A stretch of DNA of 64,000 nt from Vreelandella malpeensis. GTDB lineage: Bacteria > Pseudomonadota > Gammaproteobacteria > Pseudomonadales > Halomonadaceae. Under the pieces are notes generated by a model that was not told the origin of the DNA, searched no databases, and saw only the letters and a list, made by a program, of their open reading frames with translations. Of the stretch, positions 8,515 to 16,704 are shown in pieces. The stretch spans positions 186,001-250,000 of the forward strand of contig NZ_WHVL01000001.1 of NCBI RefSeq assembly GCF_020622355.1, given 5' to 3'. The position numbers were made by a program, and so were the translations under genes. Positions within the stretch are counted from its first letter, which is position 1; each line of letters starts with the position of its first letter.

Positions 8515-10002
8515 TCAGGTCACGCCATGGCGCTCGCGCAGCAGTCGCCGGTAACGCTGGTAGACCACCTCGAAGTCATCGACGCGACGGGCGTCGGGCT
8601 CGGCCAGGGAGCCGGCATCGAGCTGCACGAGACGGCGGCAGAGCTCCTCGAGCGTGGTGTCCTGGTCACGCTGCTCGCACCAGGCGGCCTGAAGCGCCGC
8701 GCCCAGGGCGGCGGCATCGGTGATCTCGGGGCAGATCACCTCGATGCCGGTGATGTCGGCGACCATCTGCCGCCACACCGGGCTTTTCGCCCCGCCGCCG
8801 CTGAGCCGTACCTGGCGGGCGCCGGCAGTGAGATCGCCCAGCAGTTCCAGCCCGTAGCGCAGACCGAAGGTGGCGCCCTCCATCACCGCCCGGCACAGAT
8901 TGGCCTGGGTCATGTTGGGGCTGGTCAGCCCACTGAAGTCGCCGCTCGCGCCGGGCAGCATCGGTACCCGCTCGCCGTTGAAGAACGGCAGGCACGTGAC
9001 GCCCTCGGCGCCGATCGGAGCGCTGGCCACCCGCTCACTGAAGCCTGCGATGTCGAGCCCGAACAGCTCGCGTACGCGGGTAGTCGCGGAAGTGACGTTC
9101 ATGGTGCAGATCAGCGGCAGCCAGCCGCCGTGGCTGGCGCAGAAGTTGGCCACCATGGCGCTGTCGCACACGACCGGGGTCGGCGAGTAGGCGCATACGG
9201 TGCCGGAAGTGCCGAGGCTCAGAGTGACGAGCCCATTGGTGATATTGCCCGTCCCGATGGCGCCGAGCATGTTGTCACCGCCGCCACTGGCGACGACCAC
9301 GCCATCACCCAGGCCCAGCTCCCGGGCGATGCGCGCGCGTACGGTGCCAGCGGGCTCGCGGGGCTCGAGCAGCCGTGGCAGCACCCGGTCCGGGTCGAGC
9401 TCCGGGGCGATCAGGCCGAACACCTCGGGCTGCCAGGCGCGGGCGCGGGTATCGAAATAGCCGGTGCCCGAGGCGTCGCCGGCCTCGGTGACCCGCTCGC
9501 CGGTGAGCCAGAAATTGAGATAGTCGTGAGGCAGCAGGAGCGTAGCGATGCGCCGATAGGCATCCGGGTGGTGGGCGCGCAGCCAAGCGATCTTGGAGGC
9601 GGTGTAGCCGGTCTGCAGCACCAGGCCGAGCTTGTCGAGACACCCCACCTCGCCGCCGAGGCGCTCGACCAGCGCGGCGTTCTCCGCACTCGTCTCGGTG
9701 TCACACCAGAGCTTCGCCGGGTAGACCGGCACGCCGTCTGCGTCAAGCGCCACCATGCCGTGCTGCTGGCCGGAGACGCCGATCGCGCGCACCGCTCGGG
9801 CATCGATGTCAGCGCGCTCGATAGCCTCGAGAAAGGCGCCCTTGAAAGCGGCCAGCCACTCGGCGGGCGCCTGCTCGCGACGCCCGTCGACGCCTTCGTC
9901 CAGGCGGTGCGCCCGGCTGGCCTCACCCAAAATCCGCCCCCGCTCGACATCCACGACCACCACCTTGGTGCTCTGGGTACCGCAATCCACTCCGATATAC
10001 AT
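8515..10002 (-). CDS. xylB: Xylulokinase
   Basis: This 495-residue FGGY-family sugar kinase phosphorylates D-xylulose, feeding the pentose phosphate pathway. The N-terminal lobe starts MYIGVDCGTQSTKVVVVD (phosphate-binding loop), VSGQQHGMVALD is the xylulokinase-type substrate segment near residue 78, and the C-terminal lobe has LSGGGAKSPVWRQMVADI. Its ATG overlaps the dehydrogenase stop as TGATG. As the last gene of the polyol operon it takes the ketose made by the dehydrogenase: D-arabitol oxidised to D-xylulose fits directly, and xylulokinases are likewise found in mannitol/arabitol clusters of pseudomonads. Confidence 0.95.
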   Translation of the reverse strand: MYIGVDCGTQSTKVVVVDVERGRILGEASRAHRLDEGVDGRREQAPAEWLAAFKGAFLEAIERADIDARAVRAIGVSGQQHGMVALDADGVPVYPAKLWCDTETSAENAALVERLGGEVGCLDKLGLVLQTGYTASKIAWLRAHHPDAYRRIATLLLPHDYLNFWLTGERVTEAGDASGTGYFDTRARAWQPEVFGLIAPELDPDRVLPRLLEPREPAGTVRARIARELGLGDGVVVASGGGDNMLGAIGTGNITNGLVTLSLGTSGTVCAYSPTPVVCDSAMVANFCASHGGWLPLICTMNVTSATTRVRELFGLDIAGFSERVASAPIGAEGVTCLPFFNGERVPMLPGASGDFSGLTSPNMTQANLCRAVMEGATFGLRYGLELLGDLTAGARQVRLSGGGAKSPVWRQMVADITGIEVICPEITDAAALGAALQAAWCEQRDQDTTLEELCRRLVQLDAGSLAEPDARRVDDFEVVYQRYRRLLRERHGVT

Positions 10003-11489
10003 CAGCCCGCTCCCCGTGACCCCATCAGTGCCTCCAGTGTGGCACGAGCGCCGCGCGCGTGCAGCGATGCCAGCGCCTCGAGATAGCGCTGCAGGAAGCG
10101 GGGATCGTCGACCAGATCGCCGAACAGCTCGCGGTTCTCGACGAAGGCCTCGGGCCGGGTGCGATTGTCGCGGGCGATCGCCATCAGCGGCTCGCGCAGC
10201 GCGTCGACTACCTCAATGGGCGCGCCCTTCTCGTCCACACCCTCTGCGTAACGTGCCCAGCTGGCCACGACCGCCGCGCTCAGGGCTACGGGCCCATCAC
10301 GCTCGAGCTGGTGGCGAATCACCGGCACCAGCCACTTGGGAATACGATCCGAGCTTTCGGCGCAGAGCCTGGCCAGGGTGTCCTTGATCTCGGGATTGGC
10401 GAAGCGCTCGATCAGCGTATGCTGGTAGGCATCGAGGTCGATTCCCGGTACCGGGGCGAGTGTCGGCGCGCCCTCCTCCTTCATGTAGCGCAAGAGGAAA
10501 GCGACGAACAGCGGGTCCTGGCACACCTCGTGGGCATAGCGGTAGCCGGCGAGATAGCCGAAGTAGGTCAACGCCTGGTGGCTGGCGTTCAGAAGGCGCA
10601 GCTTCATCAGCTCGAAGGGCTCGACGTCGTCGACCAGCTGCACGCCGACCGCCTCGAAGGCGGGGCGGCCGAGCGGAAAGTGATCCTCCAGCACCCACTG
10701 GGTGAAGGGTTCGCACACCACGGGCCAGGCATCCTTCACGCCGAAGCGGCTTGTCAGCTCGTCGATGTCGCCGGGCGTGGTGACCGGCGTGATGCGATCC
10801 ACCATCGAATTGGGAAAGGCCACCTCGCGCGCAAGCCACTCGCCGAGTGCGGCGTCCCGCGCGGTCGCGAAGGCCGCGAACATGCGCCGGGCCACGTCGC
10901 CGTTGCCTTGGATGTTGTCGCAGGACATCACGGTGAAGGGCGCAAGGCCACGTGCCCGGCGGCGCGCCAGCGCCTCGACCACGAGCCCGAAGGTACTCGC
11001 CGGGCGCTGTGGATCGGCAAGATCGCGCTGGATGAGCGGATTGTCCAGGTTGAAGGCGCCGCTGACCGGATGGACGTTGTAGCCGCCTTCCGTTACGGTG
11101 AGCGAAACGATCCGGATGGCCGGCGCCGCCATCGCCTCGATCACTGCCTCCGGGTCTTCCGGGGCGAACAGGTAATCCACCAGACTACCGATCACACGAG
11201 GCTCGAAGGTGCCGTCGGGGTGCTTCACCACCAGCGTATAGAGATGATCCTGACACGAAAGCGCCTCCTGCATGCGCTTGTCGCCGGGCATCACGCCTAC
11301 CCCGACGATGCCCCACTCCAGCCCCTCGCCCTGGTTCATCAGCGTGTCGAGGTACATCGCCTGGTGGGCGCGGTGGAAGCCACCCACGCCGATATGCACG
11401 ATGCCCGCCGTCACGGCGGCGCGATCATAAGTGGGCGTCTTCACCGCCGGGTTGAGGGTCGCGAGCGTCTGGTGGGTCAACGGGGTCAT
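10002..11489 (-). CDS. Polyol dehydrogenase, mannitol 2-dehydrogenase/D-arabinitol 4-dehydrogenase family
   Basis: This 495-residue NAD-dependent long-chain polyol dehydrogenase oxidises mannitol, arabitol or sorbitol to the ketose. The N-terminal Rossmann loop is IVHIGVGGFHRAHQ (about residues 30-43). The central domain includes NSMVDRITPVTT and VCEPFTQWVLED, hallmarks of the family, and the helical C-terminal domain contains KLRLLNASHQALTYFGYLAG with its catalytic Lys. The start follows GGAGAG at a normal distance; a 37-residue in-frame upstream extension is rejected because it overlaps the HAD gene and has no family character. It is coupled to xylB by a TGATG overlap. The substrate is probably D-arabitol or D-mannitol. 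Confidence 0.93.
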   Translation of the reverse strand: MTPLTHQTLATLNPAVKTPTYDRAAVTAGIVHIGVGGFHRAHQAMYLDTLMNQGEGLEWGIVGVGVMPGDKRMQEALSCQDHLYTLVVKHPDGTFEPRVIGSLVDYLFAPEDPEAVIEAMAAPAIRIVSLTVTEGGYNVHPVSGAFNLDNPLIQRDLADPQRPASTFGLVVEALARRRARGLAPFTVMSCDNIQGNGDVARRMFAAFATARDAALGEWLAREVAFPNSMVDRITPVTTPGDIDELTSRFGVKDAWPVVCEPFTQWVLEDHFPLGRPAFEAVGVQLVDDVEPFELMKLRLLNASHQALTYFGYLAGYRYAHEVCQDPLFVAFLLRYMKEEGAPTLAPVPGIDLDAYQHTLIERFANPEIKDTLARLCAESSDRIPKWLVPVIRHQLERDGPVALSAAVVASWARYAEGVDEKGAPIEVVDALREPLMAIARDNRTRPEAFVENRELFGDLVDDPRFLQRYLEALASLHARGARATLEALMGSRGAG

Positions 11490-11550
11490 GGGGCTCTCCA
11501 GGCGAAGGGGAAATAAGGAAAAGCAAAAAGGGACGATGAGGCACCGGGAA

Positions 11551-12231
11551 TCAGGACGGCAAGACGACGCGGGCGCTCCACTGCTCGACAAGAAGGCCAA
11601 GCTCGCTCATGCGATCGATCACCCGCCAGGCGCCGGCCTCCTCGAGCCGGCGCGCCTGGTGAGCGTCATGGTGCCCGGCGCCGATGAAGCCCACCACGGT
11701 GAGCCCGGCGCCCACGGCGGCGCGCACGCCGGCCACGCTGTCCTCCACCGCCAGGCACGCCCGGGGCTCGGCGCCCAGCGCCTGTGTAGCCAGGCGGTAG
11801 AGCGCCGGGTCCGGCTTGGGGGCGCTCACCTCATCGGCACAGAACCGCGGCACATCGACGAGCGCCGCGTCGAGTCCGGTCGCCGTCAACGACGCCTCCA
11901 CCCGTCGCCGGTTGCTGTTGGAGACCACCGCCTTGGGAAACGTGATCGCCTTCACCGCCGCATTTGCCCCGTCGATGGCACGAAGCTCCCGGGTCAGGCG
12001 CGCCTCGATCGCCGCATCCACTCGCGCCAAGGCATCGTCGGGCAAGGCGTGGCGGCTCTTGGTCTCGAGATGACGCAGAATGTCGGCGGTGGTCATGCCC
12101 AGTGCCTGACCAAGCTCGGTGGCCACGTCCACGTCCGGTAGCCACGCCTGGAGATGCGCATGCAGCGTCTCTTCGGCGAGGACTTCGCTATCCACCAGCA
12201 CGCCATCACAGTCGAAAATCACCGCCTTCAT
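11551..12231 (-). CDS. HAD-superfamily phosphatase/phosphoglucomutase-like hydrolase
   Basis: This 226-residue HAD hydrolase of the beta-phosphoglucomutase/GPH subfamily has motif I DCDGVLVDSE (residues 7-16, nucleophile Asp and acid-base Asp), motif II VSNSN, motif III Lys within APKPDPALY and motif IV VEDSVAGVRAA. Its start overlaps the ABC ATPase stop as ATGA, so it is an operon member. In the polyol operon it may dephosphorylate a sugar or polyol phosphate formed by side reactions, or act as a mutase. It occupies the place of the fructokinase known from pseudomonad mannitol operons, but is not a kinase. Confidence 0.85.
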   Translation of the reverse strand: MKAVIFDCDGVLVDSEVLAEETLHAHLQAWLPDVDVATELGQALGMTTADILRHLETKSRHALPDDALARVDAAIEARLTRELRAIDGANAAVKAITFPKAVVSNSNRRRVEASLTATGLDAALVDVPRFCADEVSAPKPDPALYRLATQALGAEPRACLAVEDSVAGVRAAVGAGLTVVGFIGAGHHDAHQARRLEEAGAWRVIDRMSELGLLVEQWSARVVLPS

Positions 12232-13370
12232 GGGGCGGCCTGCGGCGAGACGCGGTTGTCCTGGCGGGTCAGGCTCGCCAGTGGGTGGGCCTTGAGGCTT
12301 TCGCAGGCCAGGCCCTCGGCATCGAAGAGATGTGCCCGGCTTGCATCGAAGCCGAAGCGCACCGGGTCATGCACGCGGTAGGCGACGTCGCCGTCGGCCA
12401 TCAGGGTGACGAGCCCGCCGTCCGTCTCGATATAGAGCGAGGTCTGACCGCCGAGCCGCTCGAGCACCTGGATGGTGCCGCCAAGCGGCCCGGCATCGTC
12501 CAGGCGCAGGTGCTCCGGGCGAATGCCAAGTTCGAGGGTGGCAGCCTGCTGCACGCGCGAGCCGTCCACCGGCACCACGCACTGGCCACCGCCGGGTAAC
12601 GTCACGCGCACGCCCTCGGCATCGAGCCCGGCGACCTCCACGGCGAAGAAGTTCATCGTCGGCGAGCCGATGAAGCCCGCCACGAAGCGGTTGCGCGGGT
12701 GGTGGTAGAGCGCCATGGGCGAGCCCACCTGCTCGACCACGCCGTCGTGGAGCACGACGATCTTGTCCGCCATGGTCATCGCCTCGATCTGGTCGTGGGT
12801 GACGTAGATCATGGTGGCGTCGAGCTCCTCGTGAAGCCTGGCGAGTTCGATGCGCATCTGCACTCTGAGCGCGGCGTCCAGGTTGGAGAGCGGCTCATCG
12901 AACAGGAAGATGCCAGGGTTGCGGACGATGGCGCGGCCGATGGCCACCCGCTGGCGCTGGCCGCCGGAGAGCGCCTTGGGCTTGCGCTCGAGCAGCGGCT
13001 CGAGCTGAAGGATCCTGGCCGCCTCCAGCACCTTGGCGCGGCGCTCGGCCTTGGGCACGCCTGCCAGGCGCATCGAGAAGCCCATGTTGTCGGCCACGCT
13101 CATGTGCGGATAGAGCGCGTAGCTCTGGAACACCATCGCAAGCCCCCGGTCGGCGGGGCCAACGTCGTTCATGCGCTGGCCGTCGATCAGGATATCGCCC
13201 TCGCTTGCGCTCTCGAGCCCCGCGATCATGCGCATCAAGGTGGACTTGCCGCAGCCGGAAGGCCCGACGAACACCACGAACTCGCGATCCTCGACGTCGA
13301 GATCGACTCCCTTGATCACCTCGGTATCGCCAAAGCGCTTGACAAGGTCGTGAAGCTGCAAAGTTGCCAT
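12228..13370 (-). CDS. Polyol/sugar ABC transporter ATP-binding protein (UgpC/MalK/MtlK type)
   Basis: This 380-residue ATPase has Walker A GPSGCGKST (about residues 36-44), signature [14 protein letters not shown], Walker B FLFDEPLSNLDA and the His switch VTHDQ. The C-terminal 140 residues form the MalK-like regulatory OB domain, so it belongs to the CUT1 family. An AAGGAG ribosome site precedes the ATG, 10 bases after the second permease. It energises polyol uptake together with the two permeases and the binding protein encoded upstream. Confidence 0.94.
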   Translation of the reverse strand: MATLQLHDLVKRFGDTEVIKGVDLDVEDREFVVFVGPSGCGKSTLMRMIAGLESASEGDILIDGQRMNDVGPADRGLAMVFQSYALYPHMSVADNMGFSMRLAGVPKAERRAKVLEAARILQLEPLLERKPKALSGGQRQRVAIGRAIVRNPGIFLFDEPLSNLDAALRVQMRIELARLHEELDATMIYVTHDQIEAMTMADKIVVLHDGVVEQVGSPMALYHHPRNRFVAGFIGSPTMNFFAVEVAGLDAEGVRVTLPGGGQCVVPVDGSRVQQAATLELGIRPEHLRLDDAGPLGGTIQVLERLGGQTSLYIETDGGLVTLMADGDVAYRVHDPVRFGFDASRAHLFDAEGLACESLKAHPLASLTRQDNRVSPQAAP

Positions 13371-13380
13371 TGAAAACTCC

Positions 13381-14229
13381 TTACTTGACGGCGCCGAAGG
13401 TCAGCCCGCGAACCATCTGTTTTTGGGTCATCCAGCCGAGGATCAGGATGGGCGCGATCGCCATGGTCGAGGCCGCCGAGAGCTTGGCCCAGAAAAGCCC
13501 CTCGGGGCTCGAGAACGAGGCGATGTAGGCGGTCAGGGGGGCCGCTTTTGACGAGGTCAGGTTGAGGCTCCAGAACGCCTCGTTCCAGCTCAGAATGACC
13601 GACAAGAGCCCGGTGGAGGCGATACCAGGCAGGGTCAGCGGCAGGAGCAGGTACCACACTTCCTGAAACGTCGAGGCACCGTCCATCCGCCCCGCTTCGA
13701 GGATGTCCTTGGGCATGTCCTTGAAGAAGGTGTAAAGCATCCAGACCACGATGGGCAGGTTCATCAGGGTATAGACGAGGATCAGCCCGGTGCGGGTATC
13801 GAGAAGCCCGACGTCGCGAAAGATCAGGTAGATCGGTACCAGCACGCCAACCGGCGGCAGCATCTTGGTCGAGAGCATCCACAAGAGCGTCCCCTTGGTG
13901 CGCTTGGTGGGCAGAAACGCCATGGCGTAGGCCGAGGGGATGGCGATTAGAAGCGCCAGCAGAGTGGAGCCGAAGGCCACCGCGACGCTGTTGATCGCGA
14001 AGCGCGCATAGCCCGAGCGCGCCTGCACCGCCTGATAGCTTTCGAGCGTGGGTGAAAAGATGAAGCTCGGGTCGGCGATGGCCGCGGTCTCGGTCTTGAA
14101 GCCGGTGAGCACCATCCACAGGATGGGAAAGAAGATGACGAAGGCAACGGACCAGGCCAGCAGCGTCAGCAGCAGCTGCTTGACCGGCAAGGCGTGCCTG
14201 GATGCCATGGGTTGGCGCGACATTGACAT
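13381..14229 (-). CDS. Polyol/sugar ABC transporter permease (second subunit, MalG type)
   Basis: This 282-residue inner-membrane permease has six predicted helices and the cytoplasmic EAA loop EAGRMDGASTFQEVWYLLLP (about residues 190-209), which docks on the ATPase. It begins MSMSRQPMASRH after a GAGGAG ribosome site; the open frame extends much further upstream but there overlaps the first permease in another frame. It lies 20 bases downstream of the first permease and pairs with it as a CUT1 heterodimer. The sequence resembles mannitol/sorbitol (MtlG/SmoG) permeases. Confidence 0.92.
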   Translation of the reverse strand: MSMSRQPMASRHALPVKQLLLTLLAWSVAFVIFFPILWMVLTGFKTETAAIADPSFIFSPTLESYQAVQARSGYARFAINSVAVAFGSTLLALLIAIPSAYAMAFLPTKRTKGTLLWMLSTKMLPPVGVLVPIYLIFRDVGLLDTRTGLILVYTLMNLPIVVWMLYTFFKDMPKDILEAGRMDGASTFQEVWYLLLPLTLPGIASTGLLSVILSWNEAFWSLNLTSSKAAPLTAYIASFSSPEGLFWAKLSAASTMAIAPILILGWMTQKQMVRGLTFGAVK

Positions 14230-14249
14230 GGGTGTGCTCCTCGAACGCC

Positions 14250-15140
14250 CTACTCTTCCAGATTTCGGGCGACCATGCGAACCAGAAAGATCGCCACGAT
14301 GTTGGCCAGGATGATGGCCACGACGCCACCAGCGGAAGCCACGCCGACGTCGAAATCGAGCAGCGCGCGAATGTAGATCAGATACGCCAGGTTGGTGGTG
14401 GCGAGCCCCGGCCCGCCGGAGGTGGTGACGAAAATCTCGGCGAAGATCGTCAGCAGGAAGATCATCTCGATCATGATCACCACGCTGATCGCTCGCTTGA
14501 GGTGCGGCAGCGTGATGAAAAAGAAGATCGCCAGCGGCCCCGCGCCATCCATGCGCGCCGCCTCCACCTGGTCCTCGTCCAGCGACTGTAGCGCGGTGAG
14601 CAGGATGAGAAGCGCAAAGGGCAGCCATTGCCAGGAGACGATGATCACGATCGAGGTCAGCGGGAAGTTGGAGAACCAGTCGATGGCGGGCAGGCCCAGC
14701 GACTGAAAGAGCCAGGCCAGCACCCCGCTTCCCGGATGCATCATCATGTTCTTCCACACCAAGGCGCTTACCGTGGGCATGACGAAGAACGGCGAGATCG
14801 CCAGCACCCGGGCAATTCCTCGGCCCGGAAACTCCTGCTGGAACAGCACCGCCAGGAGCGTGCCGCCCACCACGGTGATGGCCAGCACCCAGCCGACCAG
14901 CAGCAGCGTATTACCCATGGCGACCCACAGGGCGGGGTCGGTGAGCAGGTATTCGTAGTTCTCGAACCCGGCGAAGCCGGTCATGCCCGGCATCAGGAGG
15001 TTGTATCGCTGCAGGGAGAACCAGAGGGTCATCCCCAGCGGTATCAGCATCCATAAAAGCAGTAGGGTCACGGCGGGGGCCTGCAGCGACAGAGCCCTCA
15101 ATCCGCCCACCTGGCGACCCGACGCGCGTGTTCTAGTCAT
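14250..15140 (-). CDS. Polyol/sugar ABC transporter permease (first subunit, MalF type)
   Basis: This permease of 296 residues has an N-terminal helix (WMLIPLGMTLWFSL) and five further helices, with the EAA loop EAARMDGAGPLAIFFFITLP in the C-terminal half. The ATG at 15140 is chosen; an in-frame GTG at 15152 would add four residues, and neither start has a strong ribosome site. The gene follows the binding-protein gene after a 92-base gap holding a hairpin and a tandem repeat, an arrangement that often lowers permease expression relative to the binding protein. Confidence 0.9.
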   Translation of the reverse strand: MTRTRASGRQVGGLRALSLQAPAVTLLLLWMLIPLGMTLWFSLQRYNLLMPGMTGFAGFENYEYLLTDPALWVAMGNTLLLVGWVLAITVVGGTLLAVLFQQEFPGRGIARVLAISPFFVMPTVSALVWKNMMMHPGSGVLAWLFQSLGLPAIDWFSNFPLTSIVIIVSWQWLPFALLILLTALQSLDEDQVEAARMDGAGPLAIFFFITLPHLKRAISVVIMIEMIFLLTIFAEIFVTTSGGPGLATTNLAYLIYIRALLDFDVGVASAGGVVAIILANIVAIFLVRMVARNLEE

Positions 15141-15158
15141 GGCAATGTCCACGAAAGC

Positions 15159-15188
15159 AGTCGTGCTGGAAAAAGTCGTGCTGGAAAA
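15159..15188. repeat. Two tandem copies of a 15-bp unit
   Basis: AGTCGTGCTGGAAAA occurs twice head to tail (15159-15173 and 15174-15188), just upstream of the first permease start on the minus strand. The copies are identical, which suggests a recent slippage duplication. It may space the permease start from the hairpin at 15203-15225. Confidence 0.85.
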
Positions 15189-15202
15189 TAGCAGGAAGAA
15201 TA

Positions 15203-15225
15203 CTCGCCCGCCGGTAGCGGGCGAG
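15203..15225 (-). promoter_or_regulatory. Intercistronic hairpin after the binding-protein gene
   Basis: A 9-bp perfect stem CTCGCCCGC/GCGGGCGAG with loop CGGTA lies a few bases past the binding-protein stop codon and before the permease genes, with no T-run. Such structures stabilise the upstream mRNA against 3' exonucleases and attenuate downstream genes, as in malE-malF; applying that here is inference. Confidence 0.7.
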
Positions 15226-15232
15226 CGTTGCG

Positions 15233-16552
15233 TCAGTCGTTGTAACCGGCGCGCTGCATGGTGCGCTCGGTGGCGCGCTGGGCGCTATCGAGGGCCTGCT
15301 CCACGCTGGTGTCACCGGTGAGCGCAGCGGCGATGCTCTGGCCGACCTGGGTACCGATGGCCTGGAACTCCGGAATGTTGACGATCTGCACGCCGGTATA
15401 GGGGTTGGGCTCGAGGGTCGAGTCGGTGGGGTCGGCGTTCTCGATGGCCTCGAGCACGAAGCCTGCGAAGGGCGCAGCCTGCTGGTACTGCTCGTTGGCG
15501 TAGGTCGATTCGCGCGTGCCGGGGGGGACGCTGGTCCAGCCGTGGGTTTCGCCCACAAGCTCGATGTACTCCTTGGAGGTGGCCCAGGTGATGAAGGTCT
15601 GGGCGGCCTCCTTCTGCTCCGAGGAGGCAGGAATCGCCAGCGCCCAGGTCCACAGCCAGTGCGAGCCCTTGGGCGTCTCGGCGATCGGCGCCCGCGCGAA
15701 ACCGAGGCTCTCGGCGACGCTTGACTCATCCGGATCGAACAATTTACCGGCGGCGGAGGTGGCATCGACCCACATGGCGCAGTTGCCGCGGGCGAACAGC
15801 GCCAGGTTCTCGTTGAAACCATTGGAGCTGGCCCCGGGCGGGCCGTAATTGCCGAGCAGATCCACGTAGAAGGCGATGGCGTCCTGCCAGGGCTTCGAGT
15901 CGAGCTCGGGGTTCCACTGTTCGTCGAACCAGCGCCCGCCGTAAGTGTTGACCAGGGTGGTCACGAAAGCCATGTTCTCGCCCCAGCCGGGCTTGCCGCG
16001 CAGACAGATCCCCGCCAGGCCCTCTTCGCTGCCGTGGAGCGTCTCGGCCCATTGGCGCACCTCATCCCAGGTGGGCTGCTCGGACATCTCGATGCCGGCC
16101 TGCTCGAACAGGTCGGTCCGGTAGTACATCATCGAGCTCTCGGCGTAAAACGGCAGCGCATAGGGCGTGCCGTCGAGACTCAGCCCGTCGCGCACCGAGC
16201 CCAGCAGATCATCGACGTCGTAGTCGTCGGACAGGTCGTCGAGCGGGGTCAGCCACTCGCGCTCGGCCCAGATCGGCGCTTCATAAGCGCCGATGGTCAT
16301 GACGTCGAACTGTCCGCCGCCGGTAGCGATATCCGTGGTCATGCGCTGGCGCAGCACGTTCTCCTCGAGCACCACCCAGTCGAGCGAGATGTCCGGATAT
16401 GCCGCCTGAAACTCGTCGGTCAGACTCTGCATGATGACCATGTCGTTGTTGTTGACGGTCGCCACGGTAATAGTGGTCTGGGCCTGAGCCTGACTCGCCA
16501 GGGCGATGGCACCCGCCAGCGCGCCGAGAGGTAGATGACGTGCGAAACGCAT
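15233..16552 (-). CDS. Polyol/sugar ABC transporter periplasmic binding protein
   Basis: This 439-residue extracellular solute-binding protein (family 1) has a signal peptide ending ALASQAQA (about residue 24). The mature part begins QTTITVATVNNNDMVIMQSL and has the cluster segments FDVMTIGAYEAP and LPFYAESSMMYYRTDLFEQAGI, typical of MtlE/SmoE polyol-binding proteins. The start has a good AAGGAG site. It is the first transported component in the operon and captures the polyol in the periplasm; the exact ligand (mannitol, arabitol, sorbitol) cannot be fixed from the sequence. Confidence 0.93.
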   Translation of the reverse strand: MRFARHLPLGALAGAIALASQAQAQTTITVATVNNNDMVIMQSLTDEFQAAYPDISLDWVVLEENVLRQRMTTDIATGGGQFDVMTIGAYEAPIWAEREWLTPLDDLSDDYDVDDLLGSVRDGLSLDGTPYALPFYAESSMMYYRTDLFEQAGIEMSEQPTWDEVRQWAETLHGSEEGLAGICLRGKPGWGENMAFVTTLVNTYGGRWFDEQWNPELDSKPWQDAIAFYVDLLGNYGPPGASSNGFNENLALFARGNCAMWVDATSAAGKLFDPDESSVAESLGFARAPIAETPKGSHWLWTWALAIPASSEQKEAAQTFITWATSKEYIELVGETHGWTSVPPGTRESTYANEQYQQAAPFAGFVLEAIENADPTDSTLEPNPYTGVQIVNIPEFQAIGTQVGQSIAAALTGDTSVEQALDSAQRATERTMQRAGYND

Positions 16553-16590
16553 GCGGCACTCCTTCGAGAGTTGGTCTTGTTATCGTGTTG

Positions 16591-16622
16591 AGCATTTTGA
16601 TCATTGGACGAGCAAATGATCG
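16591..16622. promoter_or_regulatory. Candidate SorC-regulator operator before the polyol operon
   Basis: The arms GATCATT (16599-16605) and AATGATC (16615-16621) form an inverted repeat, embedded in two AGCA-n-TGATC direct repeats. It lies about 40-60 bases upstream of the binding-protein start, in the 152-base gap after the regulator gene, and is the only strong dyad there. Binding by the regulator at 16705-17655 is inferred. Confidence 0.5.
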
Positions 16623-16704
16623 TATGCGAGGCAAAAAAAAGCAAAGCCCGCAGGCTTAGACTTTACGCTAAGGCGACCGTATTGCCGCAAAAGGCGCCCA
16701 TGCC

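Noticed and set aside
8185..10086. Plus-strand open frame of 633 codons opposite xylB
   Set aside because: The opposite strand is a clear xylulokinase, and the translation has no homologous character.
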